Shown: one piece after another, positions 19,714 through 29,784 of the stretch
How positions within the stretch are numbered: the stretch's first letter is position 1
Layout of the letters: every line of letters begins with the position of its first letter
Assembly (NCBI RefSeq): GCF_900185715.1
Contig: NZ_FYAS01000031.1
Coordinates: 62,001 to 126,000 of the forward strand
Reading direction: 5' to 3'
DNA: 64,000 nucleotides
Origin: Allobosea sp. CS1GBMeth4
Lineage (GTDB): Bacteria > Pseudomonadota > Alphaproteobacteria > Rhizobiales > Beijerinckiaceae
Program-made: the position numbers and the translations under genes
The notes under the pieces: generated by a model
The model's database searches: none
Seen by the model: the letters and a program-made list of their open reading frames with translations, nothing else
What the model was told of the DNA's origin: nothing

Positions 19714-19741
19714 AGATAGTGTTGCCCTTGCGCAACAAAAG
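19714..19741 (-). promoter_or_regulatory. Candidate RpoH-type promoter of clpB with an internal dyad
   Basis: On the minus strand CTTTTG (plus 19736-19741) and CTATCT (plus 19714-19719) are separated by 16 bases. The -10 fits the alphaproteobacterial heat-shock sigma pattern (CTATNT), though the -35 differs from the ideal CTTGAA. The spacer contains the dyad GTTGC-N6-GCAAC (19721-19736), which could bind a regulator. The call rests on sequence resemblance and on clpB being a heat-shock gene. Confidence 0.35.
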
Positions 19742-19797
19742 GGGGAGGGCGCAGCTTTCGCATTGACCTTCGTCAAAAGCCGCCCCCAGCCTGCGGC

Positions 19798-20130
19798 ATG
19801 GTCGGCACCAGGCGGCAACAGGCGATTCGCAAGGCGCTGCGGGCGCTCGCGCCCGGCATCCCGCTGGCGGACGCCGAGGCGGTGCTCGCGCGCGCGGGCC
19901 GGGCGCAGATGAAGGCGCTGCCGCCCTCGACCGCGCTCTGGCTCGCGCTCGGCGCCCATGTCCGGCACAGCCACACCGAATATGATCGCCTGCTCGCCGA
20001 GGGCTATGAGCGCGATGCCGCCCGCTTCTTCGTCGCCGACGCGATTGACGACGTGCTGTCCGGCTGGGGCTGCCAGCGCTCGATCCTCGACGAGGAGGAT
20101 GCGGGGGAGGGCGCGGAGCAGCCGCCTTGA
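19798..20130 (+). CDS. DUF2293 domain protein
   Basis: 110 residues. The region [29 protein letters not shown] (in two parts, about residues 56-84) is the hallmark of DUF2293, a small domain of unknown function found in proteobacteria. The N-terminal half contains two predicted helices with several Arg and Ala residues. The gene starts at the first ATG after the clpB regulatory region and overlaps a possible upstream extension of the next frame only slightly. No signal peptide, so cytoplasmic. Function unknown. Confidence 0.75.
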   Translation: MVGTRRQQAIRKALRALAPGIPLADAEAVLARAGRAQMKALPPSTALWLALGAHVRHSHTEYDRLLAEGYERDAARFFVADAIDDVLSGWGCQRSILDEEDAGEGAEQPP

Positions 20131-20234
20131 TCGCAGCGATGCAATCCCGTCATCGGCCTCGGCGCCCGGCGCGGTGGCGTCCCGTCGCCCGGCATGGCAC
20201 CGTCCGCCGCCTCTCAACCGGAAGGGCAGAGTCC

Positions 20235-21023
20235 ATGCGTGTCGCGTCGCTGTTTCGCTACCCGGTCAAGGGCCTGTCGCCGGAGCGGTTGAGCCGGGCG
20301 GAGCTGCCGGCCGGCGGCTATTTCCCGGGCGACCGGCTCTTCGCCATCGAGAACGGCCCATCCGGCTTCGACCCGGCGGCGCCCGAGCACCAGCCGAAGA
20401 TCAAGTACCTGATGCTGATGCGCCACGAGGCCTTGGCGCGTCTGCGCACCCGTTATGACGACCCGAGCGGCGAGCTCGTCATCGCCCATGCCGGTTCGCA
20501 GATCCGGATCGCCACGGGAACGGATGCCGGGCGCGAGCGCCTCGCAGCCTTCCTCGAGAGCTATATGCCGGAGGCGCTGCGCGGCCAGCCGCGCCTGCTC
20601 GCGGCGCCGGACGGCTATCGCTTCACCGATTCGCGCTCGGGCTTCGTCTCGATCATCAACCTCGCCAGCATCGCCGATCTCGAGGCGCGGCTCGGCCTGC
20701 CGGTGGATCCGCTGCGCTTCCGCGGCAATGTCATGGTCGAGAATCTGGCGGCCTGGGCCGAGCTCGACCTGGCCGGCCGCGAGCTTGCCGCGCCGTCGGG
20801 CCTGCGGCTCCAGGTCATCAAACGGATCGAGCGCTGCGCCGCCACCAATGTCGATCCGGAGACGGGCATCCGCGACCTGCAGATCCCGAAGGCGCTGATG
20901 CAGGGGTACGGCCATGTCGATTGTGGCATCTATTGCCGGATCGTCGCTGGCGGAACGCTCGCCGAAGGCGACAGGCTGACCCTGGTCGATGCGGGAGAGG
21001 CAGCCACGCTCGGCGTCGCCTGA
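20235..21023 (+). CDS. MOSC domain protein (molybdenum cofactor sulfurase C-terminal type)
   Basis: 262 residues. An N-terminal MOSC_N beta-barrel (VASLFRYPVKGLSPE at the start) is followed by the MOSC domain with the conserved Cys in the motif RCAATNVDPETGIRD (about residue 200). MOSC proteins of this arrangement (YcbX/mARC type) handle Moco and, with an electron-transfer partner, reduce N-hydroxylated bases. No ferredoxin domain is fused here, unlike E. coli YcbX. ATG 20235 starts exactly at the family N-terminus. A terminator hairpin follows. Confidence 0.85.
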   Translation: MRVASLFRYPVKGLSPERLSRAELPAGGYFPGDRLFAIENGPSGFDPAAPEHQPKIKYLMLMRHEALARLRTRYDDPSGELVIAHAGSQIRIATGTDAGRERLAAFLESYMPEALRGQPRLLAAPDGYRFTDSRSGFVSIINLASIADLEARLGLPVDPLRFRGNVMVENLAAWAELDLAGRELAAPSGLRLQVIKRIERCAATNVDPETGIRDLQIPKALMQGYGHVDCGIYCRIVAGGTLAEGDRLTLVDAGEAATLGVA

Positions 21024-21029
21024 AACAGC

Positions 21030-21053
21030 GAGAGGGCCCTCGCGGGCCCTCTC
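21030..21053. terminator. Bidirectional terminator hairpin
   Basis: A perfect 10-base stem, GAGAGGGCCC and GGGCCCTCTC, with a TCGC loop lies between the convergent MOSC and DUF4167 genes, 7 bases after the MOSC stop. There is no clear T-run on either strand, but the position and symmetry fit termination for both genes. Confidence 0.65.
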
Positions 21054-21090
21054 GGTCAGCTTGCTGTTGCAGCCTGGTCTTGCGCGGCGT

Positions 21091-22089
21091 TCACTCGGCC
21101 GGCGTCTCGCCGGCGTCGTTGCCGAGCGCATCCATCACCTCGCGCGGCGAGCGCCGGCGGGCGCGGCTGCGCTTGGGCTTCTCGCCGGCCTCGGCCGATC
21201 CCTCGGCGGCTTCCGGCAGGACGGCGGCCGCCGGAGCCTCGCCATCCTCGGTGATTGCGATCGGCACGCGGGTCGGGGTGGTGAGGAAGGCAGGCAGCCC
21301 CGCCGGGGCGTCCTGGTCCTCGCTGCCGGCGCGGGCTTCCTCGCGGTCGCGGCGCTGGTGGCGCTCACCGCGCGCAGGCCTGTCACCGCGGCGCTCGTCG
21401 CGCTCCGGCCGCTCGAAGCGGCGCTCGCCCTGCTGAGCCGGCGCGATGTCTGGCTGCTCGGCACCGGGCTGGGCCTCGGGACGCGGGACATAGGAACCGT
21501 TCTGGCCCTCGTGCCGGTCGAAGCGACGCTCGCCGCGGTCCTGCCGCTCGCCACGATCCTGGCGGTCGAAACGGCGCTGGCCGCCGCGGTCGAAATTACG
21601 CTCGTGACGATTCTGCCGGTCGAAGCGCTGGGGATTGCCCTGTCCGGCCTCACCCTCCTCGCCGTCCTGGCGCTGGCCGCCAGGAGCGTTCGCGCCGTTG
21701 TGCTGACGCTCGCCCTGCGGCTGGCCGCCCTGAAAGCCGGCCTCATCCTCGCCATCCTCGTCGGACTCGTCCGGATCCTCGACGAAGGCACGGTTCGGCT
21801 GGAAGCTGTGACCGAACTGTTGGGTCATCTGCTCCTGTGCCGCGAGCAGGATGCGATAGTAATGCTCGGCGTGCTGGAAATAGTTCTCGGCCGCCACCGG
21901 GTCGCCCGAAGACTGGGCATCGCGGGCGAGCTGCAGGTATTTTTCAGCGACATGCTGAGCCGTGCCGCGGACCTTCACGTCCGGGCCGTTCGACTCGTAG
22001 CTTCGCTGCAACGGGTTCGGGGCCTTCCGGTTGCCGCTGTTATTGTTGTTGTTACGGCCGCGCATACGCCGGTTCTGACCTGGTCTCAT
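21091..22089 (-). CDS. DUF4167 domain protein, low-complexity and highly charged
   Basis: 332 residues. Residues 1-85 form the conserved alphaproteobacterial DUF4167 domain: a basic Asn-rich start (MRPGQNRRMRGRNNNNN), then VRGTAQHVAEKYLQLARDAQ and AENYFQHAEHYYRILLAA. The rest is a disordered tail of repeated RFDRQ/GERR/DRGERR units with acidic patches, as expected for an RNA-associated protein, though no role has been proven. In many Hyphomicrobiales this gene follows prmC, as it does here, with 367 bases between them. Confidence 0.85.
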   Translation of the reverse strand: MRPGQNRRMRGRNNNNNSGNRKAPNPLQRSYESNGPDVKVRGTAQHVAEKYLQLARDAQSSGDPVAAENYFQHAEHYYRILLAAQEQMTQQFGHSFQPNRAFVEDPDESDEDGEDEAGFQGGQPQGERQHNGANAPGGQRQDGEEGEAGQGNPQRFDRQNRHERNFDRGGQRRFDRQDRGERQDRGERRFDRHEGQNGSYVPRPEAQPGAEQPDIAPAQQGERRFERPERDERRGDRPARGERHQRRDREEARAGSEDQDAPAGLPAFLTTPTRVPIAITEDGEAPAAAVLPEAAEGSAEAGEKPKRSRARRRSPREVMDALGNDAGETPAE

Positions 22090-22456
22090 TCGCGTCTGTC
22101 TCGCGTTGTGTTCATTCTAAGCAACCTGGAGGTCGTCATGCACGTCGTGTCACGCGGCGGGTTGCGACGCCGCGCGTAAGGTATCCGACCTGAAAGGCTT
22201 TGCGCCGATATGGGTCTTCACGCGCTCTTTCCAACGGAGCCTCGCCGGCTCCCGATCCGAATGGCTGTCTCGCGCATGCGGAGCCTCGGTCTCGCCATGT
22301 CAGTAACGTCGATTGGGGCAGTGAGCCGTGGGAGCGGTCCGCGTCGTGGACCCTCTCCGAAGGTCGAATGCTGTCGACACTGTCTTCGAGACCATGCGTG
22401 CATAGCCGGTTTTGCCGCTTCTTCCAAGCAAATTCGCGCGGCAGGCTCTGCACCGT
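22090..22456. other. 367-base spacer between prmC and the DUF4167 gene
   Basis: No credible gene was found on either strand; the open frames here are short and have no ribosome sites. On the minus strand TAGAAT (plus 22114-22119), preceded by TGCT, resembles an extended -10 box about 25 bases upstream of the DUF4167 start, but no convincing -35 was found. The spacer probably holds the DUF4167 promoter and a leader. There is no clear terminator for prmC. Confidence 0.4.
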
Positions 22457-23341
22457 TCACAGATCATGCCCGAAGACAAGGGCGCGAATATGGCCGCCGA
22501 GATCACGGCGGGAGGCGATGTGGCGCAGGCCGGCGTCCTGCAGCAGTCCGACCACCGCCGCTTCCTGCCCGGCGCCGATCTCGAGGATGGCGAGGCCGCC
22601 AGGCTCGAGCAGGTCCGGCAGGGCGGCGGCGAGGGCGCGATAGGCGTCCAGCCCGTCAGGGCCGCCGTCCAGGGCGAGCAGCGGATCGTTCTCGCGCACC
22701 GTGCGGTCGAGCTCGGCGATCTCGCCGCTGGCGATATAGGGCGGGTTCGACAGGACGAGGTCGAAGCGCTCCTCGATGCCGGCGGCCCAGTTTCCCCGCC
22801 GGAAGGCCGCGCGAGCGGCGACGCCATTGCGCGCGGCGTTGCCTGCGGCGGTGGCGAGCGCATCCGGCGAGAGGTCGATCCCGAGCCCCGTCGCCTGCGG
22901 GAACTCGCGCAGCGCCGCGACGAGCAGGCAGCCGGTGCCTGTGCCGAGGTCGAGGATACGCAGCTTTTCGAGCCGGCGCCGGGCGAGATGGGCGAGCGCC
23001 GCCTCGATCAGGGTCTCGCTGTCCGGCCGCGGCTCCAGCGTCCCGGGCGAGAGCGAAAAGCTCAGGCCCCAGAATTCGCGCGCGCCGAGGATGCGCCAGA
23101 GTGGCTCGCCCGCGAGCCGCCGTGCGAGCGCATGCTCGAGCCGCGCGGCCGCCGCTTCGTCGATCGGGTCGCCTGCGCCGGCGAGGTCCTCGATCAGGAT
23201 GCGGGCCTCATAGGTGAAATCGCCGATGCCGCCGCGCTTCAGCGCCAGCGCGATCGCCTTCCGGACGGCAGACACGCTTTCGCCCGCTGCCTCGAGGGCG
23301 GCGGGCGCGATCTCGTCCTTTTGTCTGCCGGTGCCGGTCAA
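22457..23341 (-). CDS. prmC: Peptide chain release factor N5-glutamine methyltransferase
   Basis: 294 residues. It methylates the glutamine of the GGQ motif in release factors 1 and 2. The SAM-binding motif DLGTGTGCLLVA lies at about 130-141 and the diagnostic NPPY motif, which holds the target glutamine, at about 198-201. The N-terminal helical domain has the typical EPLWRILGAREFWGL segment. The gene lies downstream of prfA on the same strand, the usual pairing with its substrate, but a small secreted-protein gene separates the two. Confidence 0.93.
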   Translation of the reverse strand: MTGTGRQKDEIAPAALEAAGESVSAVRKAIALALKRGGIGDFTYEARILIEDLAGAGDPIDEAAAARLEHALARRLAGEPLWRILGAREFWGLSFSLSPGTLEPRPDSETLIEAALAHLARRRLEKLRILDLGTGTGCLLVAALREFPQATGLGIDLSPDALATAAGNAARNGVAARAAFRRGNWAAGIEERFDLVLSNPPYIASGEIAELDRTVRENDPLLALDGGPDGLDAYRALAAALPDLLEPGGLAILEIGAGQEAAVVGLLQDAGLRHIASRRDLGGHIRALVFGHDL

Positions 23342-23368
23342 GCGTATCCTTGCCCGGCACGCGGCCGG

Positions 23369-23614
23369 TCAGTTGCCCTGCATCCCTTCCCGGATGCATT
23401 CCTTCATCTTGATCCGCAGCGCGGACTTGCTCTCCCTAGCGCCGCGATACTGGCGCTGGCAATCGCGGCGCGCCTGCGCCTCGGTCTTGGCATTGTGAAG
23501 CGTCGCCGGTTGACCGCCGAGGACCTTCCTCGCGGTCTGCTCCTGCGCGCTCGCGGAGGCCGGCGCGAGTGCGACGGCGGCGGCGAGGGCAATCGCACTG
23601 AACAGGACTTTCAT
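23369..23614 (-). CDS. Small secreted protein, 81 aa
   Basis: Not recognised with certainty. Residues 1-23 (MKVLFSAIALAAAVALAPASASA) are a signal peptide, giving a mature protein of about 58 residues with two Cys (in RRDCQRQY and KMKECIREG) that could form one disulfide, and many charged residues. ATG 23614 has an excellent GGAGGAGAG ribosome site. The pattern of Cys, Lys and Arg recalls PsiF-type periplasmic proteins only loosely. It lies between prfA (59 bases upstream) and prmC (27 bases downstream) on the same strand, so it is likely on their mRNA. Confidence 0.7.
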   Translation of the reverse strand: MKVLFSAIALAAAVALAPASASAQEQTARKVLGGQPATLHNAKTEAQARRDCQRQYRGARESKSALRIKMKECIREGMQGN

Positions 23615-23673
23615 CTCTCTCCTCCCCATGGAAACGGTCGGTGCGTCCAGAACGCGCGAAGGGGAGGAAGGTT

Positions 23674-24759
23674 TCACACGCTGCCCTGCTCGGCGAGCTG
23701 CTCGGCCTGGCGCTGCGCGGTCAGGGCGTCGATGATCTCGTCGAGGGCCAGCCCCTGCATCATCTCGTCGAGCTTGTAGAGGGTCAGGTTGATGCGGTGG
23801 TCGGTGACGCGTCCCTGCGGGAAGTTGTAGGTGCGGATGCGCTCGGAGCGGTCGCCGGAGCCGACCTGGGAGCGCCGGTCGGCCGAGCGTTCGGCCTCGG
23901 CGCGACTGCGCTCCATGTCGTAGAGCTTGGCGCGCATCAATTCATAGGCGCGCGCCTTGTTCTTGTGCTGCGAGCGCTCGTCCTGCACCAGGACCACGAT
24001 GCCCGTCGGGATATGGGTGAGGCGGACGGCCGACTCGGTCTTGTTGACGTGCTGTCCGCCGGCGCCGCCGGCCCGCATCGTATCGATGCGCAGATCCTTC
24101 TCGTCGAGCACGACGTCGACCTCGCCGGCCAGCGGCAGCATGGCGACGGTCGCGGCCGAGGTGTGGATGCGCCCGCTCGCCTCGGTGTCGGGCACGCGCT
24201 GCACCCGATGCACGCCGGATTCGTATTTCAACCGGGCGTAGACGCCCTTGCCGGCGATCTCGGCGACGACTTCCTTGAAGCCGCCCATCGTGCCTTCGCT
24301 CTCGGACAGGATCTCGACGCTCCAGCCCTTGCCGGCGGCGTAGCGCTGGTACATGCGCAGCAGGTCGCCGGCGAACAGCGAGGCCTCGTCGCCGCCGGTG
24401 CCGGCGCGGATCTCGAGGATGACGCCGCGCTCGTCGGCGGCGTCCTTCGGCAGCAGCGCGATCAGGATCTCGCGGGCGCGCGCTTCGATCTCGGCCCTGG
24501 CGGCGTCGCGCTCCTCATAGGCGAGGTCGCGCATCTCCGCATCGGTCTGCGGGTCGTCGATCAGGGCGAGCGCCTCGTCGAGCCCGGTCCGAGCCTTGCG
24601 CCAGGCCGCGATCGCCGCGACCACCGGATCGAGCTCCGCCAGTTCCTTCGACAATTCGACGACCCGGGCCGCTTCGGTCGCATGGTTGAGCGCGTCGCTC
24701 GCCGCGGCGTGGCGGGCGACGATCGAGTCCAGGCGGTCTTGCGGGAGCGGGAGCGACAT
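23674..24759 (-). CDS. prfA: Peptide chain release factor 1
   Basis: 361 residues, the normal length for RF1. It reads UAA and UAG in the ribosomal A site. The peptidyl-tRNA hydrolysis motif GGQ is present ([19 protein letters not shown] in part), and the [15 protein letters not shown] and [10 protein letters not shown] segments match RF1. The ATG at 24759 gives the family start [12 protein letters not shown]; the reading frame extends far upstream but that part overlaps ptsP. It lies 56 bases after ptsP on the same strand, the conserved alphaproteobacterial order. Confidence 0.96.
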   Translation of the reverse strand: MSLPLPQDRLDSIVARHAAASDALNHATEAARVVELSKELAELDPVVAAIAAWRKARTGLDEALALIDDPQTDAEMRDLAYEERDAARAEIEARAREILIALLPKDAADERGVILEIRAGTGGDEASLFAGDLLRMYQRYAAGKGWSVEILSESEGTMGGFKEVVAEIAGKGVYARLKYESGVHRVQRVPDTEASGRIHTSAATVAMLPLAGEVDVVLDEKDLRIDTMRAGGAGGQHVNKTESAVRLTHIPTGIVVLVQDERSQHKNKARAYELMRAKLYDMERSRAEAERSADRRSQVGSGDRSERIRTYNFPQGRVTDHRINLTLYKLDEMMQGLALDEIIDALTAQRQAEQLAEQGSV

Positions 24760-24815
24760 GATGCGAAAAACGATCTCGAGCGGGGTGGCGTGCGCGGGCG
24801 ACCAGGGCGGCGTCG

Positions 24816-27083
24816 CTAGACCGGCACTTTCATTTCGGCGGCGAGCGCGGCGAGCAGCGGCCGCAGGCTGGCTGCGCCGTCGGAGGAGGACAGCCAGGCG
24901 TCGAGGCGCTGGCGCGCCTTGCCGGCGTCGAGCGCGCGCAGCATCGCCTTGACCGGTCCGATCGAGGCGGCGGACATCGAGAAGGAATGATAGCCGAGCG
25001 CGATCAGCGCCAGGGTCTCGATCGGCTTGCCGCCCATCTCGCCGCAGACGGTGACCGGGCAGCCGGCCTTGCCGGCCTCGTCGATGATGCTGCGCAGCGC
25101 GCGCAGGCCGGCGGCGCAGAGCGGGTCGAAGCGCTCGGAGACGCGCTTGTTCTCGCGGTCGGCCGCGAACAGGAACTGCATCAGGTCGTTGGTGCCGATC
25201 GACAGGAAATCCGCCTCGCGCGCGATCTCCGGCAGCTCGAACAGCAGCGAGGGCACCTCGATCATGACGCCGAGCCTGAGGCTCGCCGGCGCCGGCCGGC
25301 CGTCGCGTTCGAGCATCGCGAGCTCGCGCCGCACCAGGAGGCGGGCGCGCAGGAATTCGTTCACGGTCGCGACCATGGGCAGCATGATCTTCATGTCGCA
25401 GCCGGCGCCGGCACGCAGCAGCGCCCGGATCTGGCCCCGCAGCAGCCGCGGCCGGTCGAGCCCGATGCGGATGGCGCGCCAGCCCAGCGCCGGGTTCTCC
25501 TCCTCGAGCCGCTCCATATAGGGCAGCACCTTGTCGCCGCCGATATCGAGCGTCCGGAAGGTCACCGGCCGGCCGTTCGCCGCCCTGAGCACGGCGCCGT
25601 AGAGCGCCTGCTGCTCGGCGGTGCTCGGCATGTGCTGCGCCACCATGAACTGCAGCTCGGTGCGGAACAGGCCGACGCCGGAGGCATTGGTCTCGTCGAG
25701 ATTGGCCATGTCGACCAGCAGGCCGGCATTGATCTGCAGCTGGATCTCGACCCCGTCCCTGGTCACCGCCGGCTGCGTCTTGAGCTTGCGGTACTGCTCC
25801 TGCTTGCGGGCGCGCAGGCGCGCCTTGTCCTTGTAGGCGTTCTCGACGTCCGGCTGCGGCCGGATCTGCACCTCGCCGGCCTGGCCGTCGACGATCACGG
25901 CGTCGCCGGCCTGGATCAGCGCCGTGGCATTGGCGATCTCGCCGACCGCGGGAATGCCGAGCGCGCGCGCCACGATGGCGATATGGCTGGCCGGGCCGCC
26001 TTCCTCGAGCACGAGGCCGCGCAGATGCCTGCGGTCGTAATCGAGCAGCGCCGCCGGCCCCATCGAGCGGGCGATCAGGATGGCGTTCTCGGGCAGCTGC
26101 TCGCGCATGACGCCGTTGGGCTTGCCGACCAGCGTCCGCAGCAGCCGGTTGGCGAGGTCGTCGAGGTCGTGCAGGCGCTCGCGCAGATAGGGGTCGGTCT
26201 GGCGCAGCATCTTGGCGCGGGTGTCCGACTGCACGCGCTCGACCGCCGCCTCGGCGGTCAGGCCGGTCATCACCACCTCGCGCATGCGCCTGAGCCAGCC
26301 CTGGTCGTGGGCGAACATGCGGAAGGTCTCGAGCACGTCGCGGTGCTCGCCGGTATGGGCGACGTCGCCGCGCTCGATCAATTCGTCGATGGCGACCCGC
26401 ATCGTCGCGATCGCGGCCTCGAGCCGCTGCACCTCGCGTCCCGGGTCCTCGGCGATCAGGTTGGTGATCGCGACGCGCGGCTCGTGCAATACGGCATGAC
26501 CGAGCCCGACGCCGTCCGCCAGCGTGGTGCCGATGCCATGGATCGGCCGGTCGAGGCCGATGGTCGCGCCAGGCTTCGACAGCGCCTTCAGCCCGCCGGC
26601 CGCGATCATCTCGGCCATGATCATGGCCGTGGTCTGCAGCGACTCGACCTCGTCCTCGCTGTAGACCCGCGAGGCGCGGTTCTGCACGACGAGCACGCCC
26701 ATCACCGCGCCGCCGCGCAGGATCGGCACGCCGAGGAAGGAGCGGTAGATCTCCTCGCCGGTCTCGGGCCGGTAGGAGAAGGCCGGATGCGACTGCGCGT
26801 CGGACAGGGCCAGCGGTTCGGCCTCGCTGGCGATCAGGCCGACGAGGCCCTCGCCGGCACGCATGGTGGTGAGGTGGACCGCCTCGCGGTTGAGGCCTTC
26901 GGTGGCGTAGAGCTCGAGCGAGCCGTCCTCGCGCAGGACATAGACCGAGCACACCTCGGCCACGAGGTTGCTGGCGATCACGACGACGAGCCGGTCGAGC
27001 CGCTCCTGCGGACTGACCGGCGCCGCCATCACCTCGCGGAGACGGCGCAGCAGGACGCCTGATCCCCCGAGTGCGCCTCGCAT
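24816..27083 (-). CDS. ptsP: Phosphoenolpyruvate-protein phosphotransferase PtsP (nitrogen PTS enzyme I)
   Basis: 755 residues. It takes phosphate from PEP and passes it to the HPr-like protein NPr in the regulatory nitrogen PTS. The N-terminal GAF domain covers about 20-160, the phosphohistidine domain carries [15 protein letters not shown] with the active His, and the PEP-binding TIM barrel contains [17 protein letters not shown] and [13 protein letters not shown] 27083 gives the start [17 protein letters not shown] usual in Hyphomicrobiales; an upstream ATG at 27164 is less likely. Located upstream of prfA as in related genomes. Confidence 0.94.
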   Translation of the reverse strand: MRGALGGSGVLLRRLREVMAAPVSPQERLDRLVVVIASNLVAEVCSVYVLREDGSLELYATEGLNREAVHLTTMRAGEGLVGLIASEAEPLALSDAQSHPAFSYRPETGEEIYRSFLGVPILRGGAVMGVLVVQNRASRVYSEDEVESLQTTAMIMAEMIAAGGLKALSKPGATIGLDRPIHGIGTTLADGVGLGHAVLHEPRVAITNLIAEDPGREVQRLEAAIATMRVAIDELIERGDVAHTGEHRDVLETFRMFAHDQGWLRRMREVVMTGLTAEAAVERVQSDTRAKMLRQTDPYLRERLHDLDDLANRLLRTLVGKPNGVMREQLPENAILIARSMGPAALLDYDRRHLRGLVLEEGGPASHIAIVARALGIPAVGEIANATALIQAGDAVIVDGQAGEVQIRPQPDVENAYKDKARLRARKQEQYRKLKTQPAVTRDGVEIQLQINAGLLVDMANLDETNASGVGLFRTELQFMVAQHMPSTAEQQALYGAVLRAANGRPVTFRTLDIGGDKVLPYMERLEEENPALGWRAIRIGLDRPRLLRGQIRALLRAGAGCDMKIMLPMVATVNEFLRARLLVRRELAMLERDGRPAPASLRLGVMIEVPSLLFELPEIAREADFLSIGTNDLMQFLFAADRENKRVSERFDPLCAAGLRALRSIIDEAGKAGCPVTVCGEMGGKPIETLALIALGYHSFSMSAASIGPVKAMLRALDAGKARQRLDAWLSSSDGAASLRPLLAALAAEMKVPV

Positions 27084-27199
27084 CAAGAAAGCCCTCCGCC
27101 CGCCTCCTCGGCCGCTCCAGCCGAACACGTCAGCAGACCTGACATCGCGCCGGCTGAGTCGCAAGCGTCAGCCGGATCTGCTGCCCCTGACGGCAGCTT

Positions 27200-28753
27200 C
27201 TAGCGAGCAGAGGGAGCGTTCGGCAAGGGCTTGGCGCGAACCGGATCGAAATCCCGACCCGCCTTCCGGGGCTGGCCGTGCGCGACACTGCTGCGTGCGG
27301 GCTTGGCGGGGCTGCCCGATCTGCGTGTGCCGCGCGGCAGCTTCGGCGTGCCCGGCGGCACGCTGTCTCCGCTCGGAACGTCGAGGCCGGAGAGCGCGGC
27401 GAGGTAGCGCGACGTCCACCAGGCGATGTCGGTCGACGAAATCGTGGCGTAGAGCCGTTCGAAACGGCGCAGGCGCTCGGATCTCGGCATGGCGAGCGCG
27501 GTCCGGATCGCCTCCGCCACCTCGTGCGTGTCGAACGGATTGACGATCAACGCCTCGCCGAGCTGCTGCGCCGCTCCCGCGAAGCGCGACAGGATCAGGA
27601 CGCCGGGATCCTCGGGATTCTGGGCGGCGACATACTCCTTCGCGACCAGGTTCATGCCGTCGCGCATCGGCGTCACAAGGGCGACCTGCGCGCGCCGGTA
27701 GAGCCCGGCCAGCGCGTTGCGGGAATAGGCCTTCTTGACCACTCGGATCGGCGTCCAGTCGAATTCTCCGAGCGCGGCGTTGAGCCGGCCCGCCACCTCG
27801 TCCGACAGGCGGTCGAGCTCGGCATATTCCGGCACGTCGGTGCGGGACGGCGGCGCGATCTGCAGCAGGCCGACCTCGCCGCGGTGCTCCGGATGGTTGC
27901 GCAGGAAGGTGCCGAAGGCTTCGAGCCGCTGGACGATGCCCTTGGAATAGTCGAGCCGGTCGACCCCGATCACCAGCTTGCGGCCGCCGAGCGGCCCGGT
28001 CGTCGCCCGGACCGGCTGGGTCGCGGCTCGCACCGATGCCGCCGCGAGCTTGCGGAAGGCCTCCACGTCGATGCCGATCGGGAAGGCCTGGACCACGGCC
28101 TCGCGCTGGCCGGCCCTGACCCGGTTGCCCTCGCGGCGCGCGCCGCAGAGCGTCACCAGCCCGTCCGCGAGGTTCCTCGCGTCGTTCTGGGTCTGCATGC
28201 CGATCAGGTCGTAGGCGGTCATCGTGCTGATCAGCGTCGAGGAGAAGGGCAGGGCGGCGAAGACCTCGGCCGGCGGCCAGGGAATGTGATGGAAATAGCC
28301 GATCCGGTTGGTGACCCCGCGCCGGCGCAGCTCGGCCGCCAGCGGGATCAGGTGGTAATCGTGGATCCAGATGACGTCGTCGGGCTTGAGCAGCGGCTGC
28401 AGCAGCCTGGCGAAGCGGCGGTTCACGCCGAGATAGCCGGCGTAGTCGGCGCGGCTGAACTCGGTGAGGCCGAGCCGGTAGTGCATCAGCGGCCAGAGCG
28501 CCCGGTTGGCGAAGCCGAGATAATAGCTCTGCCGTTCCGATTCGGTCAGGTCGGTGAGGGCATAGCTCACCTTGCCGTGCTTGACGGGGCTCACGCTGGT
28601 CGCAGGTTCGGCGCTCGTCGCCCCGCTCCAGCCGAACCACAGGCCGCCATGCTGCTCGAGCGCCGAACGCAAGGCCACCGCCAATCCACCTGCCGCCACC
28701 TTTTCGCCTCGTTCCGGCATGGTGACGCGGTTGGACACGACGACAAGACGCAT
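27200..28753 (-). CDS. otsA: Trehalose-6-phosphate synthase
   Basis: 517 residues, a GT20 glycosyltransferase that joins UDP-glucose and glucose 6-phosphate. The start RLVVVSNRV, the AAGGLAVAL glycine loop, IWIHDYHLIPLA and GVDRLDYSKG are all conserved in OtsA. The last 60 residues are Pro/Arg/Ser-rich and probably disordered, longer than in E. coli OtsA. A GAGG ribosome site precedes ATG 28753. It is divergent from otsB across 219 bases, unlike the otsBA operon of enterics, so the two steps may be controlled from a shared regulatory region. Confidence 0.95.
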   Translation of the reverse strand: MRLVVVSNRVTMPERGEKVAAGGLAVALRSALEQHGGLWFGWSGATSAEPATSVSPVKHGKVSYALTDLTESERQSYYLGFANRALWPLMHYRLGLTEFSRADYAGYLGVNRRFARLLQPLLKPDDVIWIHDYHLIPLAAELRRRGVTNRIGYFHHIPWPPAEVFAALPFSSTLISTMTAYDLIGMQTQNDARNLADGLVTLCGARREGNRVRAGQREAVVQAFPIGIDVEAFRKLAAASVRAATQPVRATTGPLGGRKLVIGVDRLDYSKGIVQRLEAFGTFLRNHPEHRGEVGLLQIAPPSRTDVPEYAELDRLSDEVAGRLNAALGEFDWTPIRVVKKAYSRNALAGLYRRAQVALVTPMRDGMNLVAKEYVAAQNPEDPGVLILSRFAGAAQQLGEALIVNPFDTHEVAEAIRTALAMPRSERLRRFERLYATISSTDIAWWTSRYLAALSGLDVPSGDSVPPGTPKLPRGTRRSGSPAKPARSSVAHGQPRKAGRDFDPVRAKPLPNAPSAR

Positions 28754-28972
28754 AATACCTCACTTTTTGCTGACGCTCGCCGTAAAGGCGCGGGAACAGA
28801 ACGCGCGGGCAGGCGTAATGTTTCGGTGCACGCCGGCTTCCCGGCCGGATCGCGTCGCCGCCGTGGCCGGATCGCGGCGCCAAGGTGCCAAACTGCCACC
28901 CGAATGTGGCGACCTGGCGGACACTCCGCTTCCGTCGTCCTTTTGCCCGCTTCGCTCGCTAACCAAGCCGCC

Positions 28973-29770
28973 ATGTCGCAGATGCCGAACCTCCAAATCA
29001 CCGAGCCGCCCGCCGAAGCCGCCGTTCGGACCGGCCCGATCGCCCTATTCCTGGACTTCGACGGCACCCTGGTCGAGATCGCCCCTTCGCCGGACGATGT
29101 GCGGGTCGACCGGCGCTTGCCGGCGGCGCTCGATGCGTTGCGCCGGCGGCTGGACGGCGCGCTGGCGCTCGTTTCGGGGCGGCCCGTCGCCCTGCTCGAC
29201 GAGATGATGGCGCCTTACCGCTTCGACGCCGCCGGCCTGCACGGCGCGCAATTGCGCCTCGGCGGCGGGGAGGCGCCACTCGCTGCGCCCTCCGATGCCC
29301 TGCGCGCCGCGATGCGCGCCCTGGTCCGCTTCGCCAACGCCCATGTCGGCGTCATCGTCGAGGACAAGCGCCAGTCGGTGGCGCTGCACTGGCGGCTCGC
29401 GCCGGCTCTCGCGGACGAGGCGCTGGCGCTGATGGAAGCCGTCGCGGCGGAGATTGGCCCGTCCATGCGTCTGCAGCGCGGAAAGGCGGTCGCCGAGCTC
29501 GTGCCCGCCACCGCCAGCAAGGGCGGCGCCATCGCCTGGCTGATGCGGCAGCAGGGCTATGCCGGCCGCACGCCGGTCTTCGTCGGCGACGACATCACCG
29601 ACGAGGACGGCTTCGCCGCGGTGAACGCGGCGGAGGGCCTGTCGATCCGGATCGGCGAGGGCCGGACCTGCGCCCGCCATCGTCTGGCCTCGCCGACGGC
29701 TTTGCATCATGTTCTGCTGGCGGCCGCCGAAGGCGGCGACCTCACGCTCGAAACCTTCCTCCAGGGCTGA
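28973..29770 (+). CDS. otsB: Trehalose-6-phosphate phosphatase
   Basis: 265 residues of the HAD superfamily. Motif I is DFDGTL (about residues 25-30) with the nucleophilic Asp, motif II the SGR turn, and the C-terminal motif GDDITDEDGF holds the Mg ligands; the cap domain lies between. It removes phosphate from trehalose 6-phosphate made by OtsA. The ATG at 28973 is the first sensible start after the shared promoter region; the same frame is open far upstream but antisense to otsA. A GH15 gene follows after 14 bases, so they form an operon. Confidence 0.93.
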   Translation: MSQMPNLQITEPPAEAAVRTGPIALFLDFDGTLVEIAPSPDDVRVDRRLPAALDALRRRLDGALALVSGRPVALLDEMMAPYRFDAAGLHGAQLRLGGGEAPLAAPSDALRAAMRALVRFANAHVGVIVEDKRQSVALHWRLAPALADEALALMEAVAAEIGPSMRLQRGKAVAELVPATASKGGAIAWLMRQQGYAGRTPVFVGDDITDEDGFAAVNAAEGLSIRIGEGRTCARHRLASPTALHHVLLAAAEGGDLTLETFLQG

Positions 29771-29784
29771 TTTCAGGGACAGGC

